From the NCBI GenBank assembly GCA_921293015.1, contig OV121087.1:39666630-39730629 (forward strand): 64,000 bases of DNA, read 5' to 3'. Source of the DNA: Phorcus lineatus (lineage: Eukaryota > Mollusca > Gastropoda > Trochida > Trochidae). The notes under the pieces are model-generated. The model ran no database searches. It was not told where the DNA came from and worked only from the letters and a program-made list of their open reading frames with translations. Shown here in pieces: positions 25,261-37,327 of the stretch (positions are counted from its first letter, which is position 1; each line of letters begins with the position of its first letter). Both the position numbers and the translations under genes were made by a program.

Positions 25261-26569
25261 CGATTGATACTTATATATACTTATATAATAACTTACTGAA
25301 ATTGAAATCAGTTGAAATTGTACAATAATGCCTTTGAACATGTGAAAAAAATTTGTCACATACATAATAATTCATCTACCTAGCACTTTGATATCATGAC
25401 ATTACAACAGTAGCTGCAGCACTAGGCTTGCTATTAGGAGATTTGTTATGCGTTTGTGAATGTTTACCTGTATTCTATATTACTGTTGCTATAACATATG
25501 ATTGTTTATTCTTAGCCTTCCGATTCTTGGCATGCCTACATATTGCCTAGATATTCTTTATAAAATCCTAATTCACTGATCATGAATAACATCGATGAAA
25601 TGCGCTGCATAATGTAAAAGAGTATTGTATACATAAAAGAAAGGATTACAATGGATTTGTACAGTGCACAGGTTGTTTTAAAATTAGTTTATGAACTATT
25701 TCTCAGCCCCTAATCAAATAATAGTTCAGAAAGTATCCCATGTGTAACTGCTTTTTAAAAGGCATCATATATTACATGTAGAATATTAGCGTCATGTTGA
25801 AGGTTTGCAAATAGCTAGATGAAAATTGTTTACCCGTTGAAACTAACCGGTACATTTATCAGACAGGTAAAAATTAACACCAGGTTGGACTTTGCAAGCA
25901 GCAACATTTAGAAAAACGTAAAGTAGATAAATAATATTTTAGGCAATAATTTGTTAAGTTTTTTTGTCGCTAACTGGATCAGTTTGGACAACAGTCACTT
26001 GTAAAAGTAATGAACGAGAAAGATGTATCCGACGCTTAAAAAGTGATCGAATTAATAAAAACAAATTCTTGAGGTAGAAAAAACAATGTTGGTCAGAAAA
26101 GAGTGAAAATATATTTCTATTTTTGACAGGAGGCCACTTCACTCGCAAAAACATGATTAATGAGACAACTGAATATTTGTAAAAAATTTAATTTAAGATC
26201 GGGGTCCCTTTTTAATAAAAATGTATACACTTGTTAGTGACATCAGGAGTGATGCCTTTCAATTCACAAGCGCCACAAGCACTAACACTTTATCAGATCA
26301 GATCATGTTGTCAAGTCATGTGGACGATCAGGAATACAACGTGTTGCATTATACAACACAATTTTGTGAGTAGTATTTTGAAACATATGAAAGGAATTGT
26401 CTTCAATATCACTCCTTTAGTTTGCCCATAAAACAGCATTTTGACGTCCGAATGTTCTCCTATAATGCGTAAGATATATCTTTGTTAACAAATATAACTT
26501 TCTTATAAACTATTGAGTAGAGATTCAGAGAGACATGATTATCCGTTTTTTCTAGTTCTTCTCCAGAAA

Positions 26570-26845
26570 TGAAGCTATTCTAGTATAGAATCCTAATTCA
26601 ACACATTACATGAAAACAAAAGAAATGCATTTAAAATTTCAAAAATATCAAAATACACCACTCCAGTAGGTGGGTAATTGGATGAATGGTTCTGGCATGG
26701 AGTTCAGTTCCGGAAACGAAGTTATCACTGTACAAAAATCCTAATTCAACACATTTCAACGAAAGATGAATATTTTCGAAATTTTGAAAAATAATTGAAG
26801 GCACCCCTCCAGTAGATTGGTAATACTAGTGTAGTTTCAAAAAGA
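26570..26845. repeat. Diverged 148-bp tandem duplication
   Basis: AATCCTAATTCAACACATT at 26589 recurs at 26737. A preceding GAAGYTAT and a following CCCTCCAGTAG or CACTCCAGTAG with TGGTAAT also recur at the same spacing. Confidence 0.7.
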
Positions 26846-27031
26846 TAAATAAGAAGAAAGGCAATGTGTCGCATCTACCATTAAAAACAGATTTAAATAA
26901 AGTTAACACCTTTGATCAACAAACACTGACAGATTTTTTGTGAACACGTTTTAATCTTATAAATATTCTTTATACTGTTTTCTTGGGCTAACTAAATATC
27001 TCCATGCTGCAGACTTTACCTCGCCCTTGCT

Positions 27032-27156
27032 TCATTAGGCCTGAAATGCCTTCAAGCTGAAAGTCTTAGATGCAGGTCGTTTTTCAGCTGTGAGCAAATT
27101 GAGGATAATTACCATACTGCAGCGTTTCATATGATTAGCTCGTCAAACCGTTGAGG
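27032..27156. repeat. Dispersed repeat, partner of 19172-19293
   Basis: About 120 bases at high identity to the 19.2 kb copy, including GCAGCGTTTCATATGATTAG. It has no coding potential. Confidence 0.75.
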
Positions 27157-27522
27157 CAAAATGCACGGAGTCCAATTTTACTTATGATCTCTAAAAAGGG
27201 ATTCAGGCTTTTTTTAGAAGTAAATGCTGATAATGGTTGCTGTTTACACAGCCCGGTCTGGTATATATTCATGAAAATATAATGAAAATACTCCACTCAT
27301 ATTTATGCCATTTTCACATGGACAGCATTGAAACTTAACAGCTTACTTGTCTCAACAACATCGGTTGTAACTGCACTAGTAATGAAACTTTTTGTAATTT
27401 AAACATATTATGATATATGTAGACATAAAGGAAGGACTATTTTGTAATTTTGAATAACGTATTGCTACATTTCTCACGACATTTTACACTTGGAAATGTA
27501 GTTTATCAGTTGTTTTGTAACT

Positions 27523-27841
27523 TTAAAGAACAGTAGCACGTCTTTTGGAAATTAAATTTCATCAAATGTCCCCAAATAAATATGTGTTCATGCCAAATGC
27601 ATTATTGTCATAGGGTCAAACACATCATTACTCGAACCGAAGGTATCAACTGCTAAGGAAAAACTACTGGCGGCCATTTTAGTGTTTAAGGTAGGAAAAT
27701 GGATTAACGTAGTTTAACCGAATATGTTACTTTTGTTCGAGGACTGCTTTTTATTAAACAGATTGGCTTGCAATTGGTTACATTTATTTCCGTTTCGTGA
27801 GATCAATTTCTGTACCTAAAAACGTGCTTCTACCCCTTTAA
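27523..27841 (+). mobile_element. TTAA-flanked MITE-like element (AGGGG family)
   Basis: It is bounded by TTAA on both sides (27523-27526 and 27838-27841). The left end reads AGAACAGTAGCACGT and the right end, reverse-complemented, AGGGGTAGAAGCACGT. Internal sequence is shared with the copies at 20.9 kb (inverted) and 48.5 kb (same orientation), for example CCCCAAATAAATAT. It is 319 bases with no ORF. TTAA targets are typical of piggyBac-type elements; that assignment is inference. Confidence 0.65.
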
Positions 27842-29356
27842 TTATAGGAATGTTCTATGAGAACTCTATGCGCTTTGTTTGTTTTTAAATTGGTGATAAT
27901 CAACTTTTCTGACCATTGTGGTTGATACTTATCCACACATACAAACGGATCAGTATTTCCAAGATATATTTTGTTCAACGTTCTTTATCTGTCAAGGGTG
28001 ATCCAGCTTAACTATCCGTCTGTAATGTTGAATTGTCATTATTGATTTCCCTCAAGAATCCAATTTACCAGTGTCAACGTTTGATTTGATTGTATATAAC
28101 AGTATGGAACAAATGTCAATATACAATACAAATGTCAAGGTCTTATCATATTTCTTTACGTCTGGGAACGAGCAGCAGGTAGATTAACACAAAGTCCTTG
28201 TCACGTAGATTAGATACATATTTTTATAAAATGACTTTCAGTTATTATGGAAAGGAGGATAAACTGCCTATGCTTAGAATGACGTTAACCCAAAGGACGG
28301 ACCGAAAGTCAGACTGAGAATATGGTAGTAACTATTTTATTTTCAGTACCTATCAAATTACAAAATCATCAAATCTAACATCTACACTTAGTACATCTAA
28401 CACCTGTACAGAACCATATTGTTTACTAAATATAGTCATTTTAGATGAAAAGGGTCATGGACAATCAGCACGAATATAGAATATGTTAATACATTAAGAA
28501 TTATCTAAAAAATTGACGGTGGTTATGATAGTGAATTAATGATCACTAAACTATTTATTTCTGAGCTAGACTAATAAAGTGTCAGAGAAACAAGAGTCTA
28601 CAAGAGTCTACAAGAATCTACAAGAGTCTACAAGAGTCTACTAGTTCAAGTAACATATGTTTACGGATGCCTTGAGTATGCAAAATAAAGACTTACTGTG
28701 AATAAAGATTTAATGTTTGAATATCGTATACATATATGTACATGATAAACGTTCTTTACCTATGTTACAAAAGATATTTTGCAGCAAGAAAAGATTATAT
28801 ATATATAAGTAAAGGTATTTTATCAAACATGATTTAAGCATAATTAACAATTCGGATAAGGCTTTTGTAATTTGTGTTCATTTCTATTCAATCAAAGTAT
28901 TTCGAAATCCTAATCTAATTATAGTCAACCTTGTCTGACATAGAAAATTCTTAAACACACTTTTCATAGGGAAAGTAACCAATAATAATTCATAGCGACG
29001 TCACGAATACAAGTTTATCACTTATAGAAAATATCGTGTGTCAAACAGTGGGAAATTAAAAATTTCAATGGGTTGAATAATTGTCTCAACATTCGGTATG
29101 TGAATCTAATTTTTAAGATCAATATACACACGTAAAATGTCAAAGTTCCATCTGATAATATCTTACATTTCATGTTGTAATTGACGTCATGAATGAAGAG
29201 GACTAGTTTTGAAGACAAGGACCAGACTCAAATGATTTGGCGATAACGTTGACGAGAAAAATGCATGGTGATGTTTGTGACAACTACTCATAAAGAGTCA
29301 ATAAAACAAAGGTTAAGAGTTTCAGAGTATAGACTATATTGTTAAGTTCATCCATA
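27842..29356. other. No gene recognised apart from the 10-bp tandem repeat
   Basis: Non-coding sequence left of the Tc1-like element. No exon is supported. Confidence 0.5.
28591..28641. repeat. 10-bp tandem repeat, 5 copies
   Basis: CAAGAGTCTA repeats five times; the third copy is CAAGAATCTA. Confidence 0.92.
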
Positions 29357-29589
29357 TAAACTCTTCAAAAAACTTGACATTCATGCGAATTTTTTTTTTC
29401 CGAAATGGGTCAATTTTTTCCATGATACATACCTGTAAAGGCTTGCTCAAAAGTGTAAATTTACCAAAAACAATGGCCCAAAAAGTTCTCAGAGACGAAA
29501 ACGAGCGATTCGTCCAAATGCATTTTCTGCCAAAGCACGTGCAGCATGGGATCATGAAGGTTTACATGCAGACACGTCTGCTTTAGGGT

Positions 29590-29597
29590 TATAAAAA
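29590..29597 (+). promoter_or_regulatory. TATA box of the Tc1-like element
   Basis: TATAAAAA lies 43 bases before the transposase ATG, inside the element's leader. The spacing fits a short-leader transposase promoter. The Tc1 element at 11.2-12.0 kb has a TATAAAAG at a similar place. Confidence 0.5.
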
Positions 29598-29639
29598 GCC
29601 AAATCAGCCGCTGTTCATTCAGACTACACAACATCGGTA

Positions 29640-30620
29640 ATGCCAAGACTGAACAGAGCGCAACGCAACAACGCTATTGGCAGACTGCAAGCAGAGGCGA
29701 CGCAGCAAGATGTTGCAACACACGTGTCTAGACAGACCATCTCTTCATTGTGGACCCGTTTCAACACTCGAAACAGCGTTGATGATAGGCCAAGGTCAGG
29801 CAGACCAAGGGTGACTACTCGGGCTCAAGATCGGTACATCCGACTGCTCCACCTTCGGGAACGCACCAGGACAGCAACGTCAACAACAACGCAGAAACCA
29901 GGCCTGCGTCGAATTTCCGACCAAACCGTACGCAACAGTCTGAGAGAGGCTTGACTTTTTACACGAGGACCGGTTCGACGTCCCGTTTTAACGCAACTTC
30001 ATCTGGCGGAACGTCTCCAGTGGTGTCAACAGAGGATGAGATGGGGACGTGCAAGGTGGAGAACTGTTCTCTTCATTGATGAGTCCCGTTTTCTGCTTCG
30101 ACGAAGTGATGGACGAGCACGTGTATGCCGACGTCGTGGAGAACGTTATGCTGCCAACCGTGTTCAGGAAGTTGTTCCATTTGGAGGTGGGAGTGTCATG
30201 GTGTGGGCCGGGATTCGTCACGGTGTTAGGACACCCCTTGTGCATGTTGTGGGTAACCCCTACAGTCTTACGTTATTCCTCACGTCAGACAATGCTCGAC
30301 CACATGTTGCACGTGTTTGTCAAGACTTTTTACAGCGTAACAATGTCCAGACATTGCCATGGCCAGCCAGGTCACCAGATTTGTCACCAATTGAGCATCT
30401 CTGGGACGAACTGGATCGACGCGTGCGCAGTAGGAATTCACCACCCCAAACATTTCCAGGACTTCTTGCAGCACTTCAGCACGAATGGCAGAACATTCCA
30501 CAGGCTGTGATTGACAACTTGATTGCATCCATGGGTCGTCGGAGCCAAGCAATAGTCAATGCCAATGGTGATGTTGATACACTTGTGCACCTGTGCATTT
30601 CAAGATCATGCTTATTTTGA
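29640..30620 (+). pseudogene. Tc1-like DD34E transposase with one nonsense codon and a core deletion
   Basis: A cut-and-paste transposase that would bind the element ends and integrate at TA. One frame runs from ATG 29640 to TGA 30620, broken only by TGA at 29952-29954 (codon 105). Residues 1-104 hold the paired-like helix-turn-helix region and the linker motif DRPRSGRPRVTT, followed by a second HTH-like part (RRISDQTVRNSLREA). Past the stop come the catalytic residues: D147 (LFIDES), D217 (SDNARPH) and E252 (SPIEHLWDEL). The last two are separated by 34 residues, the Tc1 signature. D147 to D217 is only 70 residues, against about 92 in Tc1, and the stretch between VVGN and SDNARPH is abnormally short, so about 22 residues of the core are missing. 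With both lesions it cannot be active. Confidence 0.88.
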
Positions 30621-31429
30621 ATAAAATTTACTGAACAGAGATTTTCAAACAGCGTTTTAGTTTTCATTTCAATGTTTAACTTGCATCTGTGGTCTTTATA
30701 TTGAACTTTGAAAGTCAGTGTCGAGTTTCTTTTTTGAAGTGTTAACATTTTTCTATTTTCAAATAAATTGGAAAGTGAAAGTAACAATCATATTTCTCAT
30801 CTATAATTATATCAATTTGATATGAAGAAAAATACACATTCATGGTAATACAGACACTATTATAATTGATAAATGGTCTCAATAAATTTGATTACTGTTC
30901 GACAATAATTATTTCTAAAGGCGTTATTTCAAGATTAAAACATTGTTTAGCTGTTTGTAACGTGTGATAATATCTAAAATAGTGTTGTTTTAGTGTTATA
31001 TTTTAAGGTCTTAGTGCATACAGATGATACATATACAAATAACACTTATCTCTCGATATCAATAACGGTTCACTCTCAGGTAATCTACCTCGTACGTTAT
31101 TTAACAAACATTTACGTATTCAGATTACAAATTAAAGTTGATTCTAAAAGACCTAAAGTATTTAATTCAACGTTGCAATAAATCCGTATGAACTAAGGTA
31201 TCGGAATTATGCAAAAATTTTCCACAGCCAGAAAAACGAAAACATTAACAATGCTTATACTACGAAGGTAAATAAAACAGTTCGTAGAATAAGCATGATG
31301 TTACAAATTACAAATGTTCCAATACTTCCAAATTATCTGAAAACATTGAAATCTTTTCTGAAGCTAGGGACACATTTTGTGACTATCCGTAGAGTAGTTT
31401 TCGAGACGTCACACCCAAAAGTGCAAAGG

Positions 31430-32308
31430 GGTGATGAAACTGGTAAAATGAGTGCCATCATAGTATTTGTTTAAAAAAGGAATGTCTGCACAGGAAATCC
31501 ATGAAGTCATGGTCAATACATAACCTTTCATTATCGACACTTGTCAAGTGGATTGCTGAATTTAAACGTGGCCGGCAGGGTTTTGAATATAATGCCCATA
31601 TAAAACTCTCTATCTGTGATATTCAAGTTGATGCTGGAAACAACATGGTCCTTTCAGACAGACGTGTGACCATTCAACACATTGGTGGGACACTTGGCAT
31701 TTGTTTTGGGTTGGTATACATAAAACTGACAGATGGCAAAGGAATACAGGGGAGACAGGGATAATTTCCAAACACGATTAGTGACCCAGGATGAGATCAC
31801 TTTGACCCTGCAAACTAAAACCAAAGCAAACAGTGTAAGCATGCCAATTCCTCATCCCCCAAAAGTTTCAAGCACGTTCCATCTGCTGGAAAGGTGATAG
31901 CCAGGATATCATCAATATAGATTACTAAGAGAAACTATCAACGGGGCATATCATTCTAATGAGGCAATTGCGGGCAGCCATTAAGGACAAGAGGCGAATG
32001 AATCTCGGTGCAGGAGTGCTGCTCCTGCAGGACAATGCTTCCGTCGATACAAAACATGTCGCTTTCACTGCCGCGACCAAATGTGGCTTTGAAATTATTT
32101 CACATCCATCCTTCTCCCTAGATTCGGCTACATCAGACTTCTTCCTTTTCCCAAATCTAAAGAACAATTTTGCAGACGTGTTTTTGTTGAAAACAACAGA
32201 ATGAGAGGTTTCTTGAGACATGCAGAGTTTAACAAGAGTGGCATAATGAAGCTGGAAATTATTTAATCCAAATGTTTAGATGTCAGTGGAGACTACTTTG
32301 AAAAATAA
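31430..32308 (+). pseudogene. Decayed mariner-type transposase
   Basis: Recognisable mariner segments lie in order on the plus strand in shifting frames. GMSAQEIHE is near 31482, TLVKWIAEFKRGRQG near 31536, and NMVLSDRRVTIQHIGGTLGI near 31641. LRAAIKDKRR and GVLLLQDNA follow in 31959-32050, then CGFEIISHPSF and SDFFLFPNLK, and a C-terminal DVSGDYFEK before TAA at 32306-32308. QDNA holds the second catalytic Asp and SDFFLFPNLK follows the position of the third. The first catalytic region is missing between about 31760 and 31950. With several frameshifts and stops it is inactive. Element termini are not clear. Confidence 0.8.
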
Positions 32309-32571
32309 AATGCAAAAAATGATACTTCGATCTCTCTTTCTATGTAAATCTACAAACAATTTAATTACCCTCGTGCATGTTTTAAATCAGTAAAAGTAAA
32401 AGAATGTTTTAAGGTTAACAATGTTAAAAAAATTTGGCTAGACTAACCCTTGTTTTCTATTGATGTCAAGGCCTACTGTGCACAGCATTAATCTAAAGTA
32501 ATTGTTTAACGTAATATTAAAAAGCTAGTCTCAAACTTACGAAATAATTAGAAATGTTTCACTTTATAATA

Positions 32572-32714
32572 TATAGAATTTTGAGAAAATTAAATACGAA
32601 TTTTGTGAAATTGAATAAGAATTTTGGAAAATTTAATAAGAATTTTGTGAAAATTAAGTAAGAATTTTGTGAAAATCAAATAAGAATTTTGTGAAAATTA
32701 AATAAGAATTTTGT
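32572..32714. repeat. Tandem repeat, 22-bp unit, about 7 copies
   Basis: GAATTTTG recurs at 32576, 32598, 32619, 32640, 32662, 32684 and 32706. The unit is TAAGAATTTTGTGAAAATTA plus AA. It lies between the decayed mariner and a SINE. Confidence 0.88.
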
Positions 32715-32732
32715 TTCTTCATCACCTAAAAA

Positions 32733-33081
32733 GGTGAGGTAAGGTGATATGGGGTCAAAGGCCACTTTCAAGAGTTCTTCACTTATATCGCGGCCGCTAG
32801 TATTATTACAGGGTGAAATTCCGCAACACCATTGTGGCTATGCATTGCGGTGAAACCTACGAGCATCGGCTGGAACTAGCGAACCACGGGTGGTACTGCA
32901 CTGAAATTCAGTGTAGCATTGCACCCAAACCTGACTGCGTGTAGAACAGTCCTCTACTTAAGTTGCCGAGTCCCTGACGGGATTCCAACTACCGACCCCT
33001 TGATCCGAAGCTGACCTCTTGATCCGAAGCCGAACGCGCTAACCACTGCGCTATCCCGCCCCTACATCACCTTTTTGTTAA
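32733..33081 (-). mobile_element. tRNA-derived SINE, copy 1
   Basis: On the minus strand the head reads GGGATAGCGCAGTGGTTAGC (pol III A box) and then TCGGCTTCGGATCAAGAGG. A damaged B box follows (AGTTGGAATCC), then a body of about 200 bases shared with the copy at 61.4 kb (for example GGGTGCAATGCTACACTGAA). The copy is flanked by a perfect 14-base direct repeat, TCATCACCTAAAAA, at 32719-32732 and 33082-33095, the expected target-site duplication. It contains a partial duplication of the head (GACCTCTTGATCCGAAGC repeated). Confidence 0.85.
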
Positions 33082-34249
33082 TCATCACCTAAAAACTATA
33101 ATTTTGACAGGAAGATGATTTAATGATAAGATTTACAGTGAACCTTTATTTACATGATATTTTGCATTAGATTTGCAAGTAATGTGCAAAACCTTTGTTA
33201 AACATTTGTATATTATTTTGACAACATAACTTCCCGTGTAGTTAGAAAGCAATTGAATCCTATAAAATAAGAGATAAGGAATTTTAGCTTAACACTACAT
33301 GTTGGAGCCTGGTGTATTAACGAGATAAAAGCATCTTAAATAAATCCATTCACGGACAAACTTGATTATCCATGAGACTTAATGGAATTTTAACAGAGTT
33401 GACTGGTGTTAATCTACTTACTCGCTTTGCTTCAGTGTCCTTACAAAGTAATGACAGAAAGTCTCTTGTAAGTTAAATTGTCGATCAATGGCCATTGAGC
33501 TTCATATATATTGACCGAAAAGATGACTGACATTTATCGTTTCATACGATTCTATATTAATTTATTTTTATGAGCTCATGAAATCAAAACTTACTGCTTT
33601 CATAATAAAATAATTACATTTAAGAAGTAGAAGTATTAGGTTACCATGTACTTTTAAATCATCTGTAATATCTGTGATATTAACCTAATTGTTGATAAAA
33701 TCTCGTCGAGGGAACTTAATGTGAATTTTGGCTGCATAAAATAAATATTTAGAAAAGCCAATAAACCATTTGTGACTTAATGCTTGAAGTTGTATGAGTG
33801 TGTATGTAGTCATTCAAGTAATTATATTTCGATAATGAACGTGATAAGTTCACATTGAGGTAAACATCTCGGAAGCCACATCTACTCAGGTTGATAACTT
33901 AAACTCCATTGTGTCAATCTTGGCTTGAAGAAATCAATTATGCCATCAACTAGAAACTGAAATCAACTAGCCATGAAACCATTACAAAAACAGGAATTAA
34001 TTCAGAAACTACTTCTATTAAATGCAATTTTAGTTTAAAGTTGTTGTTTTTTACCTTTGCACTAAATATTAGTATATTTCGAAGTCTAATTATGAGACAT
34101 GTAATCAGTTGTTCGGGAAAAGAAAAAACGTGATGAATTGAGTTTAAAAGTAAAACTATAGAAAGAAAATGTTAAAAATTCAAAACACCTGCCATAGCAA
34201 TGATTGTTCATTTAAACTCAATACATTAACGTAACCTGTCTTATCAGAA

Positions 34250-34495
34250 CCTGAGAGCTATGCCAGCTGGAGCTGTAAGGGCACCCACGCCGGACAGGTC
34301 GACGGGTAGAAGCCAGACCAAATTTGAGTCTTTCAAAAACCTGCTTTCTATCTCTCATTATTCCTTTCTTGTCGTTTTTCCCTTCATCCTTTCGACTCCT
34401 TTCTCTCCGATTTGCTTCTCATCCACGTGTTTAATAACTGAAATATTGTTCAAAACACGTTAAACCCCAACTCACTCACTCACTAACTCAAAAAT
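34250..34495 (+). mobile_element. 3' end of a non-LTR retroposon with (ACTC)n tail
   Basis: A pyrimidine-rich stretch with TCTCTC motifs leads to GTTTAATAACTGAAATATTG, then TTAAACCCCAACTCACTCAC. The same end occurs truncated at 55740-55812. The ACTC tail and dispersed copies point to a LINE or SINE 3' end. The small ORF over it (starting 34260) is not supported as a gene. Confidence 0.6.
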
Positions 34496-34629
34496 TTCAC
34501 AACACTGCTGTGTTAAGGCAATAAGTTTTCAAGAGCAAGTCTCGAAATGTGAATTTGTTGTGTAAAAGAATGACAAGCAAGTGCATCATTAACGTCTTGC
34601 TGTGTGATCCACCAACAATTCAATTGCAA

Positions 34630-34945
34630 AAAAAACCATGACAGGATAGCGCAGGAAGAGGCATGAGACATTTCATGATGGTTGCAACACATGCACATTT
34701 AGTCAAGGCTGCAGCCGTATTACCATCACCAGGCTGATTAGTCTTTACAAGCAGACAGGGAGGACAGATGACAGGCACAGGAGTAGAGGACTCCATTTAA
34801 TGATCCCAACGGCAACCGCCACCTAAAAAAACGTTACCCGACAGTGACTGAATCAGCATCAAATGATCTTGGTCTTTTTATCAGTCGGATGACAGTGGCC
34901 AGACATCGAAGACATGTTATCAGTGCCTAAAGACCATGTTGTGAC
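34630..34945 (+). pseudogene. Fragment of a Tc1-like transposase N-terminal region
   Basis: In broken frames the DNA encodes GCSRITITRLISLYKQTGRT followed by DDRHRSR, the Tc1 helix-turn-helix and the start of the GRPR linker. Next comes NRHLKKRYPTVTESASNDLG with a second HTH, ISRMTVARHRRHVIS. No catalytic domain follows. The fragment lies inside the duplicated block at 33.9-37.3 kb and has no visible counterpart in the 21.6-24.7 kb block, so it probably arrived after that duplication. Confidence 0.7.
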
Positions 34946-37327
34946 CACAATCTCACTCATTATCCTTGATGTTAACAGTGTCCATTGTACACGTTACATT
35001 CGGCAATGACAGGCGAGATCCACAAATTTCGTACATAAAATGTAACAGACAAAAATATAGCCTTTGTTTAATTTGGAGCTGGAGAAAGGTTTTGTGAACA
35101 GCAAGAAATAATGCATGTTAATAAATGCCACACAGGGTAATGTTTTGTTAACCATAAGTCCTTGTAATGATGATTTTAACCGAGTGTTCATTTTTGCCAT
35201 CCATTCTCCACTCAGGTAATCATCAGACTAACAACCTCTTTCACAAGGATGAGCTCAGGGTCCAAACTGATCTTCTGAAAATGAGTCACATTCCATCTAT
35301 AGGGTGAAGTAGCTGTGGAGGATCAAGACTAAATCTCCATGTCTTAAGTGTTAGTGTTGTGAAAGCTCGGAGGGGAAGCTGGATTACATTGAATATAATG
35401 TTATTCTGAAAATCTTTAACTATTCAAGTCTTGCATTGACGGCAAACAATCTTAAAGTGTGTATTTAACAGATGATTTCCATCGATTAATGACAAGATGG
35501 TTCACCCTTTCCTCTTCTTGAATTTATTTGTTAATTCAATGCTGTTTACAAAGCATTCTTCACAAGTCAACACACTTTGGCAACTAAAACACATGCAACT
35601 CAATTGTAATCATGGTTTCCTTTATTTTACAAAATATAATTTAACCTGAACAGTATAATAAACAAGCATTGTTCTGGAATATGATTAAGACTTAGCTCTT
35701 GAAGAAAAAGAAAAAGCATTGAATACACCCACAACACTCTGCTACATACATGTTTATATACATGTACTCTCATACATTCTTACATAAGCTGACTAATGAA
35801 ACTATCGCCCATCATAGGGTCCTTCTATTCTTGCGGCTATCAAAAGCATGGCTACTGCGACCATCCATCCATAAACACATCACTTTTCGTCGTCTTCTCA
35901 AGAAACACTTACACTATACATCTGATTTCTTTTGTACAAACTTATTGATTTATGAGGATATGGAATCAATACTTTAGGTGACGCTATGTACCCTAGTAAA
36001 CATTCAGTTCCTTCTTTTCAAGATCTTTCCGTGACCTTTTTTCTGCATAAAAACCGTTAAGTTACAGTTTCCTTGACTAGTGGGGTTCATGGTTTATACC
36101 TTATAAATGGACACAGAACCGACATCTGAACACTTATTTTCGTTTTCTACACAAGAAGAAAAGGGCCAAGGAAGCTTAGATTTTGATGTACAGACTACAG
36201 TTATTGGTTTGTTGACCTTTTGTCCCACCAATTGAAGAAAAGGTTTATGATGCTCGTACCTTAGTTTGATACAGAACCCACTAAATGCGGATCTTGGGCT
36301 TTTGAGTGAGAAGTACATGACTACAGAGCCAAGATCAAAGTAAATTTAGATGAACGGTTTCAGTCCATTATGACCAATATACTCTGAGAAAAAATAGTTA
36401 TTTATGTTTTTGCATGCTAAATTCTTAAACAGAAGTTCTTTATGACACTAAGTGCTTTTATGTAAAGGAGCCAGCACATGACAGCATCAAAATATTGCTG
36501 TAAACCTTGATAGTAGAAAATATGAGACCTTTATATATCATGATGGCATTAGGTTTTAACAGGTAGTACTTAGGATAAGAGGCATTTAGTCTAAAACCAA
36601 TGAGTAGATCATGATAGCTAATGCCTACATTGTTTAATGCTTGAGGTAAGAATAAGGTTGCCTAATGGAACAAATTCGTATATAGGTCTCAGTCTATCGT
36701 AGTAATTAGATAATTTCGTATGATAATGTTTATTAGTTTAGAACTTTGAGAGATTGTAAGAAAAATATCTCACAGCATGACGTGTATTTTCATATGACGA
36801 TATTTATTAGACACAAAAACGCGAGCTTTTATAGAAATTCAATAACAAAACAACTGTAAAACCAATATTTTACGAAATGGATTCCTCATATATTTCAGAA
36901 TTGAATTTATTCAATTTAACCATTTACATCAGAAAATCTGATAGAACAAATTTCCTTTACATTTTTGGGCACCTTGGTGGAAAAATACCTATATTGCTCG
37001 ACTTCATGGTATGAGATAAACAGAAACTTAAAACTAATTATGCTCAAAGCCACGGCTCCACTCGCTACTCATAAAATCAACAACCATTGTTGTTCCCATT
37101 AATCTTGTACTGTTCAAGGCTTTCACCAATTTATGTATTAGGGGTCGGAAGGAGGTTGCTCCCAAATTCAGATGTCAGCATTTAATGGTTTTTCTCTGGT
37201 CGGGTTTATGTATTGCTGACGTTACATTGACCTGTCAATAAATCAATGAATGTAAAATCCAAGCCCATAATTCTCGCCTGGTGAATTGTGGCCATAAATC
37301 AAGTTCCTCCGATTACCGTCAATAGAT

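Larger units (their letters stand above)
24751..27031. other. No gene recognised apart from two tandem duplications
   Basis: AT-rich sequence. ORFs at 25.95 and 26.23 kb have low-complexity or AT-driven composition and no splice context. Confidence 0.5.
29357..30744 (+). mobile_element. Tc1-like DNA transposon, nearly full length, inactive
   Basis: The element lies between TA dinucleotides. The left end after TA reads AACTCTTCAAAAAACTTGAC and the right end, reverse-complemented, reads ACACTTCAAAAAAGAAACTC. These are imperfect inverted repeats sharing CTTCAAAAAA, and the right copy has a 3-base insertion. A transposase reading frame (29640-30620) fills the centre, with a 280-base leader holding a TATA box. 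Size (about 1.39 kb) and layout fit Tc1-like elements. Confidence 0.8.
33880..37320. repeat. Diverged duplicated block II
   Basis: The counterpart of block I, about 12.2 kb away. It holds ATCTACTCAGGTTGATAACT, ACAGGAATTAATTCAGAAA, TCTTCTGAAAATGAGTCACA, TGTCTTAAGTGTTAGTGTT and CAGTCTATCGTAGTAATTAG in the same order. It is interrupted by a retroposon end and a Tc1 fragment. The right end (37200-37320) resembles the conserved segment of blocks III and IV (AATAAATCAATGAATGTAA, CCATAAATCAAG). Confidence 0.55.

Noticed and set aside
30049-30552. Alternative-frame ORFs over the Tc1 transposase
   Set aside because: They are shadows of the transposase frame, which carries the DDE motifs.
31501-32221. 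Intact genes within the mariner region
   Set aside because: The open segments are pieces of one transposase separated by frameshifts, stops and a missing centre.
34260-34463. 67-codon ORF
   Set aside because: It lies in the pyrimidine-rich 3' end of a retroposon.
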